The notes under the pieces: generated by a model | The model's database searches: none | The model's input: only the letters and a program-made list of their open reading frames with translations | Told to the model about the DNA's origin: nothing | Translations under genes and position numbers: made by a program | Assembly (NCBI RefSeq): GCF_040276065.1 | Contig: NZ_JBELOI010000001.1 | Span: forward strand, 310,001-374,000 | Reading direction: 5' to 3' | Source of the DNA: Castellaniella sp040276065 | GTDB taxonomy: Bacteria; Pseudomonadota; Gammaproteobacteria; Burkholderiales; Burkholderiaceae_B | Length of the DNA stretch: 64,000 nucleotides | Shown: piece by piece, positions 1-9,088 of the stretch | How the letters are laid out: each line of letters starts with the position of its first letter | Numbering within the stretch: the first letter of the stretch is position 1

Positions 1-15
1 GCCTCTTTCTTATAT

Positions 16-49
16 GCCCCTGGAGCAGGCTGCCGCCCGCTCCAGGGGC
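16..49 (-). terminator. Hairpin downstream of ETF-QO, possible terminator
   Basis: A perfect 11-bp inverted repeat, GCCCCTGGAGC and GCTCCAGGGGC, encloses a 12-nt loop. It lies about 30 bp past the stop codon of the minus-strand ETF-QO gene. No uridine run follows it on the minus strand, so it is not a textbook intrinsic terminator. It could stabilise a 3' end or serve a gene outside the window. Confidence 0.35.
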
Positions 50-80
50 CTCGGCTCGAGGCGAGGGACGGCAAGAAGCT

Positions 81-1727
81 CTACATCCCGTTGTATACCG
101 GCCCTTCGCCGCCTTGCGGCGTCACCCAGACGATGTTCTGGGTCGGGTCCTTGATGTCACAGGTCTTGCAGTGCACGCAGTTTTGGGCGTTGATCTGCAG
201 GCGGTCCTCGCCGGTCTCGGTCTTGACGAACTCGTAGACGCCGGCCGGGCAGAAGCGCGCCTCGGGGCCGCCGAATTTCGCGAGGTTGACCGTTACCGGG
301 ACCGTGTCGTCCTTGAGCGTCAGGTGCACGGGCTCGTTTTCATCGTGGTTGGTGTTCGAGATGAACACCGAGCTCAGGCGATCGAAGGTCAGTGTGCCGT
401 CAGGCTTTGGATAGTCGATGCGCGCGCACTCGGCCGCCGGCTGCAGACAGGCGTGGTCGGGTTTCTTGCGGTGGATCGTCCAGGGGATGTTGCCCCTGAG
501 CAGCCACTGCTCGATGCCTGTCATGAGCGTGCCGACGGTGCGGCCCTTTTTGAACCATTGCTTGAAGTTGCGGGACTTGTTCAGCTCGGCGTGCAGCCAG
601 GAGCGCTCGAAGGCCGCCGGGTAGGCGGTCAGCTCGTCGTGGGCGCGACCGGCCGCCAGGGCCTCGAAAATCGCCTCCGCCGCGAGGGCGCCGGTCTTGA
701 TCGCCGAATGGCTGCCCTTGATGCGCGAGGCGTTCAGCACGCCGGCCTCGCAGCCGACCAGCACGCCCCCGGGGAAGCAGAGCTTGGGCAGCGACAGCAG
801 GCCGCCCGCCGTCAGCGAGCGGGCGCCATAGGCGATGCGCTTGCCGCCCTCAAAGGTCGTGCGGATCGCCGGATGGGTCTTGTAGCGCTGGAATTCCTCG
901 AAGGGCGACAGCCAGGGATTGGCGTAGTCCAGGCCCACCACCAGGCCCACGGCCACGAGCCCCTCGTCCAGGTGGTACAGGAAGGAGCCGCCATAGGTGT
1001 CCGCATCCAGGGGCCAGCCCGCGGTGTGCACCACGCGCCCCGGGTGCGATTGGGCCGGGTCGACCTCCCAGAGCTCTTTGATGCCGATGGCGTAGCTCTG
1101 GGGATCGCGGCCCGCGTCGAGGCGGAATTTCTCGATCAGCTGGCGGCCCAGGTGGCCGCGCGACCCCTCGGCAAAAATCGTGTAGCGGGCCAGCAGTTCC
1201 ATCCCCGGCTGATAGTGGTCGGTAGGGCTGCCGTCGCGCGCCACCCCCATGTCGCCCGTGATCACGCCGCGCACGGCGCCGGCCTCGTCGTACAGGATTT
1301 CGGCGGCGGCGAAACCCGGGAACACGTCCACGCCCAGGGCTTCGGCCTGCTCGCCCAGCCAGCGCGTGACATGACCCAGGCGGACGATGTAGTTGCCGTG
1401 GTTCTTGAAACAGTCCGGCAGCAGCCAGCCGGGCGTGGCGCGCGCGCCTTTCGTCGTCAGGAACAGGAATTTATCCTCTGTCACCGCTGTGTCCAGCGGC
1501 GCGCCTTTTTCCTTCCAGTCGGGAATCAGCTCGGTGAGCGCCTGCGGATCCATCACGGCGCCCGACAGGATGTGGGCACCGATTTCGGCGGCCTTTTCGA
1601 GGACGCAGACGCCGATCTCGCGGCCATCCTCGGCGGCCATTTGCTTGAGCCGGATCGCGGCGGACAGGCCGGCGGGCCCCGCGCCGACGATCACGACGTC
1701 GTATTCCATTGATTCGCGTTCGGTCAT
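81..1727 (-). CDS. Electron transfer flavoprotein-ubiquinone oxidoreductase
   Basis: This inner-membrane flavoprotein takes electrons from reduced ETF (fed by acyl-CoA and other dehydrogenases) and passes them to ubiquinone. The N-terminus holds an FAD-binding GAGPAGLSAA motif near residues 16-25. The C-terminus carries the ferredoxin-like 4Fe-4S region, with CPAG and then CVHCKTCDIKDP. At 548 aa the length is normal for the family. A second in-frame ATG at 1709 (MEYDVV) sits closer to the FAD fold and could be the true start. It is divergent from the thioesterase, and the CoA-transferase genes just beyond suit a fatty-acid or ketone-body oxidation neighbourhood. Confidence 0.96.
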   Translation of the reverse strand: MTERESMEYDVVIVGAGPAGLSAAIRLKQMAAEDGREIGVCVLEKAAEIGAHILSGAVMDPQALTELIPDWKEKGAPLDTAVTEDKFLFLTTKGARATPGWLLPDCFKNHGNYIVRLGHVTRWLGEQAEALGVDVFPGFAAAEILYDEAGAVRGVITGDMGVARDGSPTDHYQPGMELLARYTIFAEGSRGHLGRQLIEKFRLDAGRDPQSYAIGIKELWEVDPAQSHPGRVVHTAGWPLDADTYGGSFLYHLDEGLVAVGLVVGLDYANPWLSPFEEFQRYKTHPAIRTTFEGGKRIAYGARSLTAGGLLSLPKLCFPGGVLVGCEAGVLNASRIKGSHSAIKTGALAAEAIFEALAAGRAHDELTAYPAAFERSWLHAELNKSRNFKQWFKKGRTVGTLMTGIEQWLLRGNIPWTIHRKKPDHACLQPAAECARIDYPKPDGTLTFDRLSSVFISNTNHDENEPVHLTLKDDTVPVTVNLAKFGGPEARFCPAGVYEFVKTETGEDRLQINAQNCVHCKTCDIKDPTQNIVWVTPQGGEGPVYNGM

Positions 1728-1834
1728 GGGTGGTGTGACTCCGGTTGTCGAGGTTTTGATCCGGCTGCGGCGCCCCGCGGCAGCCGGACCATCATTGTAT
1801 TATGACCGGCGGCGCGGGGTGGTACCATGATCCC

Positions 1835-2272
1835 ATGTCTTTGGATCCCTCCGCCACGCCCCCTCCCTCCGGGACGTTCGATACCCTGATCGACGTCCGT
1901 TGGGGTGATTTGGATGCCCTGAACCACGTCAACAACGCCATCTACTTCCGCTATTTCGAGGAAGCCCGCGTTCACCTGTACGCCGCGATCGACATGGATT
2001 TCGCCTCGGGGCGCGTGGGCCTGCTCGCCCATGCCTCGTGTGATTTTCTGAGGCCGCTGTTGTATCCTGCGCGTATCGTCGTGGGCCTGAAGCTCTTGCG
2101 GCTGGGACGCAGCAGTCTCGAGTTGGACACCCGAATCGAGCGGGCCGACGAGCCGGGGGAAGCATACGCGCGCGGGCGCAACGTCCTGGTATGCGCCGAT
2201 GGCGCGACCGGGCGCCCGACGCCTTGGACCGAAGCCGATCGCCGGGCCTTGGCACGCTGTTTTTCTGTTTGA
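1835..2272 (+). CDS. Acyl-CoA thioesterase (4-hydroxybenzoyl-CoA thioesterase/YbgC type)
   Basis: This is a 145-aa single hot-dog domain protein. The segment VRWGDLDALNHVNNAIYFRY near residues 17-36 is the hallmark of the 4HBT/YbgC family and holds the catalytic Asp (GDLDALNH). Such enzymes hydrolyse acyl- or aroyl-CoA thioesters; the substrate cannot be read from sequence. I chose the ATG at 1835 because the upstream ATG at 1802 only adds a non-conserved leader. The gene is divergent from ETF-QO across about 100 bp and lies 33 bp before the CoA-transferase genes, so co-transcription with them is plausible. Confidence 0.85.
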   Translation: MSLDPSATPPPSGTFDTLIDVRWGDLDALNHVNNAIYFRYFEEARVHLYAAIDMDFASGRVGLLAHASCDFLRPLLYPARIVVGLKLLRLGRSSLELDTRIERADEPGEAYARGRNVLVCADGATGRPTPWTEADRRALARCFSV

Positions 2273-2305
2273 ACCGTTGTATCCATCCTTCACGAGGACT
2301 AGAGC

Positions 2306-3004
2306 ATGGAAAAAGTCTATGGAAGCGCCGCGGAGGCACTGCAGGGCGTGGTCGCCGATGGCCAGTTGATTGCCGTGGGCGGCTTCGGGCTGTGCGGCAT
2401 TCCCGAGGCGCTGATCGCCGCGCTACGCGATTCCGGCGTGCGCAACCTGACCTGCATCAGCAATAACGCCGGGGTCGATGGCTTCGGCCTGGGCCAGTTG
2501 CTGAGCACCCGCCAGATCTCCAAGATGATCGCCTCGTACGTTGGCGAGAACAAGGAATTCGAGCGCCAATTCCTCGCCAAGGAACTCGAGCTCGAATTCA
2601 CGCCGCAGGGCACGCTGGCCGAGAAGCTGCGCGCCGGCGGCGCCGGGATTCCGGCTTTCTTCACGGCTACGGGCGTGGGCACGGTCGTCGCCGAGGGCAA
2701 GGAAACCCGCGAGTTCGACGGTCGCACCTATGTCATGGAGCGTTCGCTGGTGCCCGACGTCTCGCTGGTCAAGGCCTGGAAGGCCGATCGCAGCGGCAAC
2801 CTGCGGTTCCGGCGCACCGCGCGCAACTTCAATCCCAACGTGGCCATGGCCGGCAAGGTCACCATCGTCGAGGTCGAGGAGATCCTGCCCACGGGCGCCT
2901 TCGATCCCGACGACATCCACCTGCCCGGAATCTTCGTCCATCGGATCGTGCTCAACGCGAATCCAGAGAAACGCATCGAACAACGCACCACGCGCAAGGC
3001 TTGA
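2306..3004 (+). CDS. scoA: Succinyl-CoA:3-ketoacid CoA-transferase subunit A
   Basis: This is the alpha subunit of a two-subunit CoA-transferase (EC 2.8.3.5 type) that moves CoA between succinyl-CoA and acetoacetate. The glycine-rich GGFGLCGIPEALI near residue 27 is the family's CoA-binding signature. At 232 aa it has the usual subunit A length. A GAGGA-type ribosome site lies just upstream (cacgaggactagagcATG). The B subunit follows 13 bp later. Substrate choice (acetoacetate versus another 3-oxoacid) is inferred from the closest-looking family, not proven. Confidence 0.93.
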   Translation: MEKVYGSAAEALQGVVADGQLIAVGGFGLCGIPEALIAALRDSGVRNLTCISNNAGVDGFGLGQLLSTRQISKMIASYVGENKEFERQFLAKELELEFTPQGTLAEKLRAGGAGIPAFFTATGVGTVVAEGKETREFDGRTYVMERSLVPDVSLVKAWKADRSGNLRFRRTARNFNPNVAMAGKVTIVEVEEILPTGAFDPDDIHLPGIFVHRIVLNANPEKRIEQRTTRKA

Positions 3005-3017
3005 GGAGGGATAGAAA

Positions 3018-3671
3018 ATGGCTTGGGATCGCGAACAAATGGCAGCGCGCGCGGCGCGCGAGCTACGTGACGGTTTCTACGTCAACCTGGGGATCGGACT
3101 GCCCACGCTCGTGGCCAACCACGTGCCCGAGGGTGTCGAGGTCTGGCTGCAATCCGAGAACGGCTTGCTGGGCATCGGCCCCTTCCCGACCGAGGATGAG
3201 ATCGACGCTGACTGCATCAACGCCGGCAAGCAGACCATCACCACGTTGCCCGGCTCCTCGATTTTTGCCTCGGCCGATTCATTCGGCATGATTCGTGGCG
3301 GCAAGATCAATCTGGCCATCCTGGGGGCCATGCAGGTGTCCGAAAAGGGCGACCTGGCCAACTGGATGATTCCCGGCAAGATGATCAAGGGCATGGGCGG
3401 CGCGATGGACTTGGTGGCCGGCGTCGGCAAGGTCGTCGTGCTGATGGAGCACGTCGCCCGTGCCAAGGACGGCACGGAAAGCCTCAAGCTGCTGCCCGAG
3501 TGCACCTTGCCGCTGACCGGGGTGGGCGTCGTCGACTTGATCATCACCGATCTGGGGGTGATGGAGGTCGGCGACGATGGGCTCAAGCTCATCGAGCTCG
3601 CGCCCGGCGTCACCGTCGACGAGGTCCGCTCCAAGACCTCCGCCCGTCTGGACGTGTCGGCCGTCGCCTGA
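3018..3671 (+). CDS. scoB: Succinyl-CoA:3-ketoacid CoA-transferase subunit B
   Basis: This is the beta subunit, which contains the catalytic glutamate that forms the enzyme-CoA thioester. The motif SENGLLGIGPFP around residues 51-62 holds that Glu (E of SEN). The protein is 217 aa, normal for the family. GGAGG lies just before the ATG (gaggagggatagaaaATG). It forms an obvious operon with scoA. The next gene starts within 5-26 bp of its stop and may be read through. Confidence 0.94.
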   Translation: MAWDREQMAARAARELRDGFYVNLGIGLPTLVANHVPEGVEVWLQSENGLLGIGPFPTEDEIDADCINAGKQTITTLPGSSIFASADSFGMIRGGKINLAILGAMQVSEKGDLANWMIPGKMIKGMGGAMDLVAGVGKVVVLMEHVARAKDGTESLKLLPECTLPLTGVGVVDLIITDLGVMEVGDDGLKLIELAPGVTVDEVRSKTSARLDVSAVA

Positions 3672-3696
3672 GCCCGTGACCTCGTCGCCATCCGGA

Positions 3697-5484
3697 ATGC
3701 CTGCGGCGGACCGCGTGCGGGCCTTGCGCGCGCAATTGCGTGCCGAGGGCCTGCAGGCCTGCCTGATCCCGTCGGCGGACCCGCATCTGTCGGAGTACCT
3801 GCCCGAGCACTGGCAGGCGCGCGTCTGGGCAAGCGGCTTCACCGGCTCGGCCGGCAGCCTGCTGGTGACCGATGAGTTTGCCGGCTTGTGGACCGACAGC
3901 CGGTACTGGACACAGGCCGAGGCCCAGCTCCGGGGGTCGGGCATCGCGTTGATGCGCGCGGGGCAGGCCGAGGTGCCCGAGCCGCTGGACTGGGCCCTGG
4001 CGCACCTGCCGCGCGGCGCGCGCGTGGCCGCCGATGGCCGCGTTCTCGACCTCGGCACGGCCCGGCGCTGGCGCACGGGCCTCGAGGCGGCAGGCCTCGA
4101 GCTCGAGCTCGCGCGCGATCCGGTCGGCGCCGTCTGGACCGATCGGCCGGCGCTGCCGGCCGCGCCCGTGTATGAACATCTGCCGCCGCACGCCTGCCGC
4201 AGCCGCGCGGACAATCTGGCGGCGGTCCGCGCGGGGATGCGCGACCATGCGGCGCAGTGGCTGCTGTTGTCCACTCTGGACGACATCGCCTGGCTGCTCA
4301 ACCTGCGCGGCGCCGATGTGCCCTACAACCCGGTGTTCCTGGCCCACGTTCTGGTGGGCCTGGATGAGGCGCGGCTGTATGTCGCTACAGGCAAGATCGG
4401 CGAGGGCCTGGCGCATGTCCTGCACGGCGATGGCGTGGCCTTGCGCGGCTATGACGAGATCGCCTGCGATCTCGCGGCCTTGCCAGAGGGCGCGCCGCTG
4501 ATGGTCGATCCCGCCCGGGTGACCGCCGGGACGCTGGCCCACGCGCCGCGGGCGCGGCTGATCGAGGCGGCCAACCCGTCCCAGATGCTCAAGGCCCTCA
4601 AGACCAGCGCCGAGGCGGCGAACATCCGCCGGGCGATGGAGCAGGACGGCGCGGCGCTGTGCGAATTCTTTGCCGGTTTCGAAGCCGCCTTGGCGGCGGG
4701 CAAGCGCATCACTGAGCTCGACGTGGATGAACGCATCACGGCCGCGCGGGCGCGCCGCCGGGATTTCGTCTCGCCCAGCTTTGCGACGATCGCCGGCTTC
4801 AATGCCAACGGGGCCATGCCCCATTATCAGGCGACGCCGCAGTCGCATGCCGCGCTCGAGGGCGATGGCCTGCTGCTGATCGACTCCGGCGGCCAGTACC
4901 TGGGTGGCACCACCGACATCACGCGCGTTGTGCCGGTGGGGCGGCCCAGCCGCGCGCAGCTTGCGGATTTCACCGCCGTCTTGCGCGCGCATATCGCATT
5001 GGCCCTGGCCCGTTTTCCCGACGGGACGCCGTCGCCCGCGCTCGATACGGTGGCGCGCATGCCGCTATGGCGCGAGGGGCTGGATTACGGGCATGGCACC
5101 GGCCACGGCGTGGGCTATTTTCTGAACGTCCACGAGGGGCCGCAATCGATCGCCGTGCGCGCCCGTCCCCGCCCCGAGCAGGCCATGCGCGTGGGCATGG
5201 TGACTTCCAACGAGCCGGGGCTCTATCGCGAGGGGCAGTGGGGCATCCGGATCGAGAACCTAGTGCTTGCCGTCGAGGGCGAGCGCACCGCATTCGGCCA
5301 TTTTCTGTGCTTCGAGACGCTCACGCTGTGCCCGATCGATACGCGCTGCGTGCTGCCCGGCGCGTTGTCGGCCGAGGAGCTCGGCTGGCTCAACGACTAT
5401 CACGCCCTGGTGCGTGCGCGCCTGCTGCCGTGGGTCGAGGGCCCGGCGCGCGACTGGCTGCTGGCGCGCACCGAAAGGCTATAA
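3697..5484 (+). CDS. Xaa-Pro aminopeptidase (peptidase M24, aminopeptidase P family)
   Basis: This cytosolic metallopeptidase is predicted to release N-terminal residues next to proline. It has the long three-part architecture (about 595 aa) of the eukaryote-like aminopeptidase P branch: two N-terminal creatinase-like domains, then the catalytic pita-bread fold. Metal ligands are visible as D in LLIDSGG, D in GGTTDITR, H in HGTGHGVGYFLNVHEG, E in SNEPG and E in IRIENL. The start is uncertain: ATG at 3697, or the in-frame GTG at 3676 that is 5 bp from the scoB stop. Neither has a strong ribosome site. The tail carries the likely pyrG promoter. Confidence 0.9.
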   Translation: MPAADRVRALRAQLRAEGLQACLIPSADPHLSEYLPEHWQARVWASGFTGSAGSLLVTDEFAGLWTDSRYWTQAEAQLRGSGIALMRAGQAEVPEPLDWALAHLPRGARVAADGRVLDLGTARRWRTGLEAAGLELELARDPVGAVWTDRPALPAAPVYEHLPPHACRSRADNLAAVRAGMRDHAAQWLLLSTLDDIAWLLNLRGADVPYNPVFLAHVLVGLDEARLYVATGKIGEGLAHVLHGDGVALRGYDEIACDLAALPEGAPLMVDPARVTAGTLAHAPRARLIEAANPSQMLKALKTSAEAANIRRAMEQDGAALCEFFAGFEAALAAGKRITELDVDERITAARARRRDFVSPSFATIAGFNANGAMPHYQATPQSHAALEGDGLLLIDSGGQYLGGTTDITRVVPVGRPSRAQLADFTAVLRAHIALALARFPDGTPSPALDTVARMPLWREGLDYGHGTGHGVGYFLNVHEGPQSIAVRARPRPEQAMRVGMVTSNEPGLYREGQWGIRIENLVLAVEGERTAFGHFLCFETLTLCPIDTRCVLPGALSAEELGWLNDYHALVRARLLPWVEGPARDWLLARTERL

Positions 5485-5485
5485 T
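5458..5485 (+). promoter_or_regulatory. Putative pyrG promoter overlapping the peptidase stop codon
   Basis: A perfect -10 hexamer TATAAT occupies 5480-5485 and overlaps the TAA stop of the aminopeptidase gene. The -35 is weak (CTGCTG at 5458 with a 16-bp spacer). It lies 42 bp before the pyrG ATG. The -10 is convincing but the complete promoter is inferred. Confidence 0.45.
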
Positions 5486-5527
5486 CCAAATTTCCCGCTC
5501 CGGCCCGCCAATCCCGGGCATGTCAAG

Positions 5528-7183
5528 ATGACCAAATACGTATTCGTCACGGGAGGCGTCGTGTCCTCCCTGGGCAAGGGCATTGCGGCGGCGTCGCTCG
5601 CCGCCATCCTGGAGTCGCGCGGGCTGCGCGTCACCATGCTCAAGCTGGATCCCTACATCAACGTCGATCCGGGGACGATGAGCCCCTTCCAGCATGGCGA
5701 GGTTTTCGTCACCGAGGATGGCGCCGAGACCGACCTTGACCTGGGCCACTACGAGCGTTTTGTCTCGACGCGGATGCGCAAGGTCAACAACTTCACGACG
5801 GGCCAGATCTACGAGTCCGTGCTGCGCAAAGAGCGCCGCGGCGACTATCTGGGAAAGACGGTCCAGGTGATTCCGCACATCACCAACGAGATCCAGGATT
5901 TCATCGTGCGCGGCGCCGAGGCGGCCTGGAACGGCGCGGCCGATGTCGCGATCGTCGAGATCGGCGGTACGGTCGGGGACATCGAATCGCTGCCTTTTCT
6001 CGAGGCCGTGCGCCAGATGAGCCTGCGGCTGGGACGCAATCAGTGTGCGTTCGTGCACCTGACGCTGGTGCCCTTCATTGCTTCGGCCGGCGAGCTCAAG
6101 ACCAAGCCCACGCAGCACTCGGTGCAGAAATTGCGCGAGATCGGCATCTACCCCAACGCGCTGCTGTGCCGGGCCGACCGTCCGGTGCCCGACGACGAAC
6201 GCGCCAAGATCTCGCTGTTCTCGAATGTGCCGCTGGATGCGGTGATCTCGGTCTGGGACGCCGATTCGATCTACAAGATTCCGGCCATGCTGCATCAGCA
6301 GGGGCTCGACAGCCTGGTGTGCGATGCCCTGGCCCTGACCCCGCCGCCCGCGGACCTGACGCTGTGGGACCGCCTGATCGACGCCATCGAGCATCCGCGT
6401 GCGACCATCACTGTGGGCATGGTGGGCAAGTACGTCGATCTGACCGAATCCTACAAGTCCCTCAGCGAGGCGTTGGTGCACGCCGGCATCCACACGCACT
6501 CCAAGGTACAGATCGAGTACATCGACTCCGAGGAAATTGAAACGCGGGGCACCTCGGTGCTCGAGCCCCTGGATGCGATCCTGGTGCCCGGCGGATTCGG
6601 CAAGCGCGGCACCGAGGGCAAGATCAAGGCCATCCAGTATGCCCGCGAGCACGGCATTCCTTATCTGGGGATCTGCCTGGGCATGCAGCTTGCGGTGGTC
6701 GAGTACGCGCGTCACGTCGCCGGCCTCGGCGGCGCCAACAGCACCGAGTTCGACCCCTCGGCGGCGCATCCCGTGATCGCCTTGATCACCGAGTGGCAGG
6801 ACCGCGAGGGCAAGATCGAGCGCCGCGACCAGGCCTCCGACCTGGGCGGCACCATGCGCAAGGGCGCGCAGCGCTGCCCGGTCAAGCCGGGCACGCGCGC
6901 CTTCGAGATCTACGGTCCCGAGGTCAACGAGCGCCATCGCCATCGCTTTGAGGTGAACAACGTCTATGTCAACCGCCTCGAGGAGGCGGGACTGGTGATC
7001 AGCGCGCGCACGCCCACGGAGAATCTGCCCGAAATCATGGAGATCCCGAACCATCCGTGGTTCATGGGCGTCCAGTTCCATCCGGAATTCACCTCGACCC
7101 CGCGCGATGGGCATCCGCTGTTCACCAGCTATATTCAGGCCGCACTTGCGCATCACCAAAAGCGCGAGTTGGCCGAGGCCTGA
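5528..7183 (+). CDS. pyrG: CTP synthase (glutamine hydrolysing)
   Basis: Makes CTP from UTP, ATP and glutamine in pyrimidine synthesis. The N-terminal synthetase domain begins with KYVFVTGGVVSSLGKGI, containing the ATP-binding loop. The C-terminal class I glutaminase domain has the nucleophile in GICLGMQ (Cys383) and the His518/Glu520 pair in FHPEF. The protein is 551 aa, full length. I chose the ATG at 5528 because MTKYVFVTGG is the conserved N-terminus; the longer open frame reaches back into the upstream gene. kdsA follows 9 bp later, the order seen in many betaproteobacteria. Confidence 0.98.
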   Translation: MTKYVFVTGGVVSSLGKGIAAASLAAILESRGLRVTMLKLDPYINVDPGTMSPFQHGEVFVTEDGAETDLDLGHYERFVSTRMRKVNNFTTGQIYESVLRKERRGDYLGKTVQVIPHITNEIQDFIVRGAEAAWNGAADVAIVEIGGTVGDIESLPFLEAVRQMSLRLGRNQCAFVHLTLVPFIASAGELKTKPTQHSVQKLREIGIYPNALLCRADRPVPDDERAKISLFSNVPLDAVISVWDADSIYKIPAMLHQQGLDSLVCDALALTPPPADLTLWDRLIDAIEHPRATITVGMVGKYVDLTESYKSLSEALVHAGIHTHSKVQIEYIDSEEIETRGTSVLEPLDAILVPGGFGKRGTEGKIKAIQYAREHGIPYLGICLGMQLAVVEYARHVAGLGGANSTEFDPSAAHPVIALITEWQDREGKIERRDQASDLGGTMRKGAQRCPVKPGTRAFEIYGPEVNERHRHRFEVNNVYVNRLEEAGLVISARTPTENLPEIMEIPNHPWFMGVQFHPEFTSTPRDGHPLFTSYIQAALAHHQKRELAEA

Positions 7184-7192
7184 GGGGGATCC

Positions 7193-8044
7193 ATGAAACT
7201 GTGCGATTTCCAGGTCGGCCTGGACCAACCGCTGTTCCTGATCGCCGGCCCCTGCGTGATCGAGTCGCGCGAGCTCGCCTTCGAGACGGCCGGCCGCCTC
7301 CAGGAAATCGCCCGTTCGCTGGGTGTCCCCTTCATCTACAAGAGTTCATTCGACAAGGCCAACCGCAGTTCGGATCGCTCTTTCCGCGGGCCGGGCATCG
7401 AGCAGGGCCTGGCGATCCTCGCCGACGTGCGGGCGCAGCTCGGCGTGCCCGTGCTGACCGATGTGCACGACGCGGATCAGGCGCGCGAGGCGGCGCAGGT
7501 GGTCGATGTACTGCAGACGCCGGCGTTTCTGTGCCGCCAGACCGATTTCATCCATGCGTGCGCGGCCACACTCAAGCCGGTCAACATCAAGAAAGGGCAG
7601 TTCCTCGCGCCGCAGGACATGCGCCAGGTCGTCGCCAAGGCGCGCGCCGCGGCGCAGGAGGCCGGCGGCGACGGCGATACCATCATGGTGTGCGAGCGCG
7701 GCGCCTCGTTCGGCTACAACAACCTGGTGTCCGACATGCGCTCGCTGGCGATCATGCGCGAGACCGGATGCCCCGTGGTGTTCGATGCGACACACTCGGT
7801 GCAGTTGCCGGGCGGGCAGGGCACCAGTTCGGGCGGCCAGCGCGAGTTCGTGCCGGTCCTGGCCCGCGCGGCGGTGGCCGCGGGGGTGGCGGGGGTGTTC
7901 ATGGAAACCCATCCCGACCCCGACCGCGCGCTGTCGGACGGCCCCAACGCGGTGCCGCTGGACCGCATGCGCGACCTGCTCGCCAGCCTGCAGGGCATCG
8001 ATCGCTGCGTCAAGGAAGGCGGCGCGCTGCTGAATTCGCTTTGA
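7193..8044 (+). CDS. kdsA: 3-deoxy-D-manno-octulosonate 8-phosphate (KDO8P) synthase, metal-dependent type by motif
   Basis: Condenses phosphoenolpyruvate with arabinose 5-phosphate to make KDO8P for the lipid A inner core. The TIM-barrel signatures SSFDKANRSS, CERGASFGYNN and DATHSVQLPGG are present over 283 aa. The N-terminal loop reads AGPCVIES. Cys21, with His201, Glu238 and Asp249, matches the metal ligands of the Aquifex-type metal-dependent class; the E. coli class has Asn at the Cys position. It follows pyrG by 9 bp and precedes a DUF1330 gene by 19 bp, probably in one operon. Confidence 0.97.
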   Translation: MKLCDFQVGLDQPLFLIAGPCVIESRELAFETAGRLQEIARSLGVPFIYKSSFDKANRSSDRSFRGPGIEQGLAILADVRAQLGVPVLTDVHDADQAREAAQVVDVLQTPAFLCRQTDFIHACAATLKPVNIKKGQFLAPQDMRQVVAKARAAAQEAGGDGDTIMVCERGASFGYNNLVSDMRSLAIMRETGCPVVFDATHSVQLPGGQGTSSGGQREFVPVLARAAVAAGVAGVFMETHPDPDRALSDGPNAVPLDRMRDLLASLQGIDRCVKEGGALLNSL

Positions 8045-8063
8045 ATCTTGTAAAGGAAGTCCG

Positions 8064-8348
8064 ATGAGTGCCTACATCATTGTCAATGTCGAAGTCACCG
8101 ATCCCGAGCAATACAAGCAGTATCAAAAATTCTCTTCGGAGGCGATGAGCAAGTACGGCGCCCGGGTGCTGGTGCGCGGCGGCGAGGTCACGTCCCTGGA
8201 GGGCGCCCTCCCGGGACGCACGGTCGTGATGGAATTCGACGATGTCGAGGCCGCGCGGAGGTTCTACGATTCCCCCGAGTACCGTCAAGGTCGCAAGGCT
8301 CGCGCCGACGCGGCGCGCGTGACCATGTACATCGTCCAGGGCGTCTGA
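8064..8348 (+). CDS. DUF1330 family protein
   Basis: A 94-aa protein of the DUF1330 family, which folds like dimeric alpha/beta-barrel (ferredoxin-like) proteins; its biochemical role is unknown. It opens with YIIVNVEVTDPEQYKQY and continues with VVMEFDDVEAARRFYDSPEY, both typical of the family. AAGGAAG precedes the ATG. It is the third gene of the pyrG-kdsA unit and the last one before the inserted exporter operon. In related genomes a DUF1330 gene commonly sits between kdsA and eno. Confidence 0.85.
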   Translation: MSAYIIVNVEVTDPEQYKQYQKFSSEAMSKYGARVLVRGGEVTSLEGALPGRTVVMEFDDVEAARRFYDSPEYRQGRKARADAARVTMYIVQGV

Positions 8349-8368
8349 GCCGCCGTTTGTATCGGCTT

Positions 8369-9088
8369 TTAGTCGAAACCCCGACCCTCGCCGGCTTCCT
8401 CGTGGGTCGCGCCGTCGCGGATGTGATAGATGCGCCGGAATGTCGGGATGATCTTCTCGTCGTGGGTGACGACGATGATCGCGGTTTCGAAGCGCTTGGC
8501 CATGTCGTTCAGAATCCGGATCACCGCCATGGCGCGCTGGGAGTCCAGCGGTGCGGTCGGCTCGTCGGCCAGGATCACCGGGGGCCGGTTGACCAGGCCC
8601 CGGGCGATGGCGATGCGCTGCTGTTCGCCGCCTGACAGTTGCGCGGGCATGGCCCGCGCGCGGTGCTGCACATCGAGCGCGGTCAGCAGTTCAAGTGCGC
8701 GCCGGCGCGCCTCACCGGTGGGCACGCCGGCCAGCATGGGGGGCAGCGCCACATTGTCGGTCGCATCCAGGAACGGAATCAGATAGGGCGCCTGGAACAC
8801 GAAGCCGATCTTGTCGCGGCGCAGGGCCCGCAGGTCGCGCACCTTCCAGCCATTGTCGTAGATCGTCTCGCCGTCCAGGGCCATGCGGCCCGAGGTCGGG
8901 TCGATCACCGCGCCCAGGCATTTTAATAGCGTGCTTTTGCCCGAGCCGGATGGCCCGACCAGGCCCACCACCTCGCCGGGCAGCACGCGCATGTTCACGT
9001 CCTTCAGGGCGAGGACAGCGGTGTCGCCTTCGCCGAAACGCTTGCTCAGGTGCTCGATGCGGATGCCTTTTTCACCCATGGTCATCAC
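8369..9088 (-). CDS. ABC transporter ATP-binding protein (MacB/DevA/LolD type)
   Basis: A 239-aa ATPase that would power a FtsX-type permease. It carries Walker A GPSGSGKST near residues 43-51, the signature LSGGEQQRIAIARG and Walker B VILADEPTAPLDS. Its start overlaps the stop of the permease gene by 4 bp (ATGA), so the two are translationally coupled. With the upstream permease, HlyD-like adaptor and TetR gene it forms a DevBCA-like tripartite exporter. The exported compound is unknown, and no TolC-type outer-membrane partner is in the window. Confidence 0.92.
   Translation of the reverse strand: MMTMGEKGIRIEHLSKRFGEGDTAVLALKDVNMRVLPGEVVGLVGPSGSGKSTLLKCLGAVIDPTSGRMALDGETIYDNGWKVRDLRALRRDKIGFVFQAPYLIPFLDATDNVALPPMLAGVPTGEARRRALELLTALDVQHRARAMPAQLSGGEQQRIAIARGLVNRPPVILADEPTAPLDSQRAMAVIRILNDMAKRFETAIIVVTHDEKIIPTFRRIYHIRDGATHEEAGEGRGFD

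Noticed and set aside
114..1712. A 532-codon plus-strand open frame opposite ETF-QO
   Set aside because: It mirrors a clear ETF-QO gene and has no recognisable domain.
5390..7228. A 612-codon minus-strand open frame opposite pyrG
   Set aside because: It is antisense to CTP synthase, with composition typical of a shadow frame.
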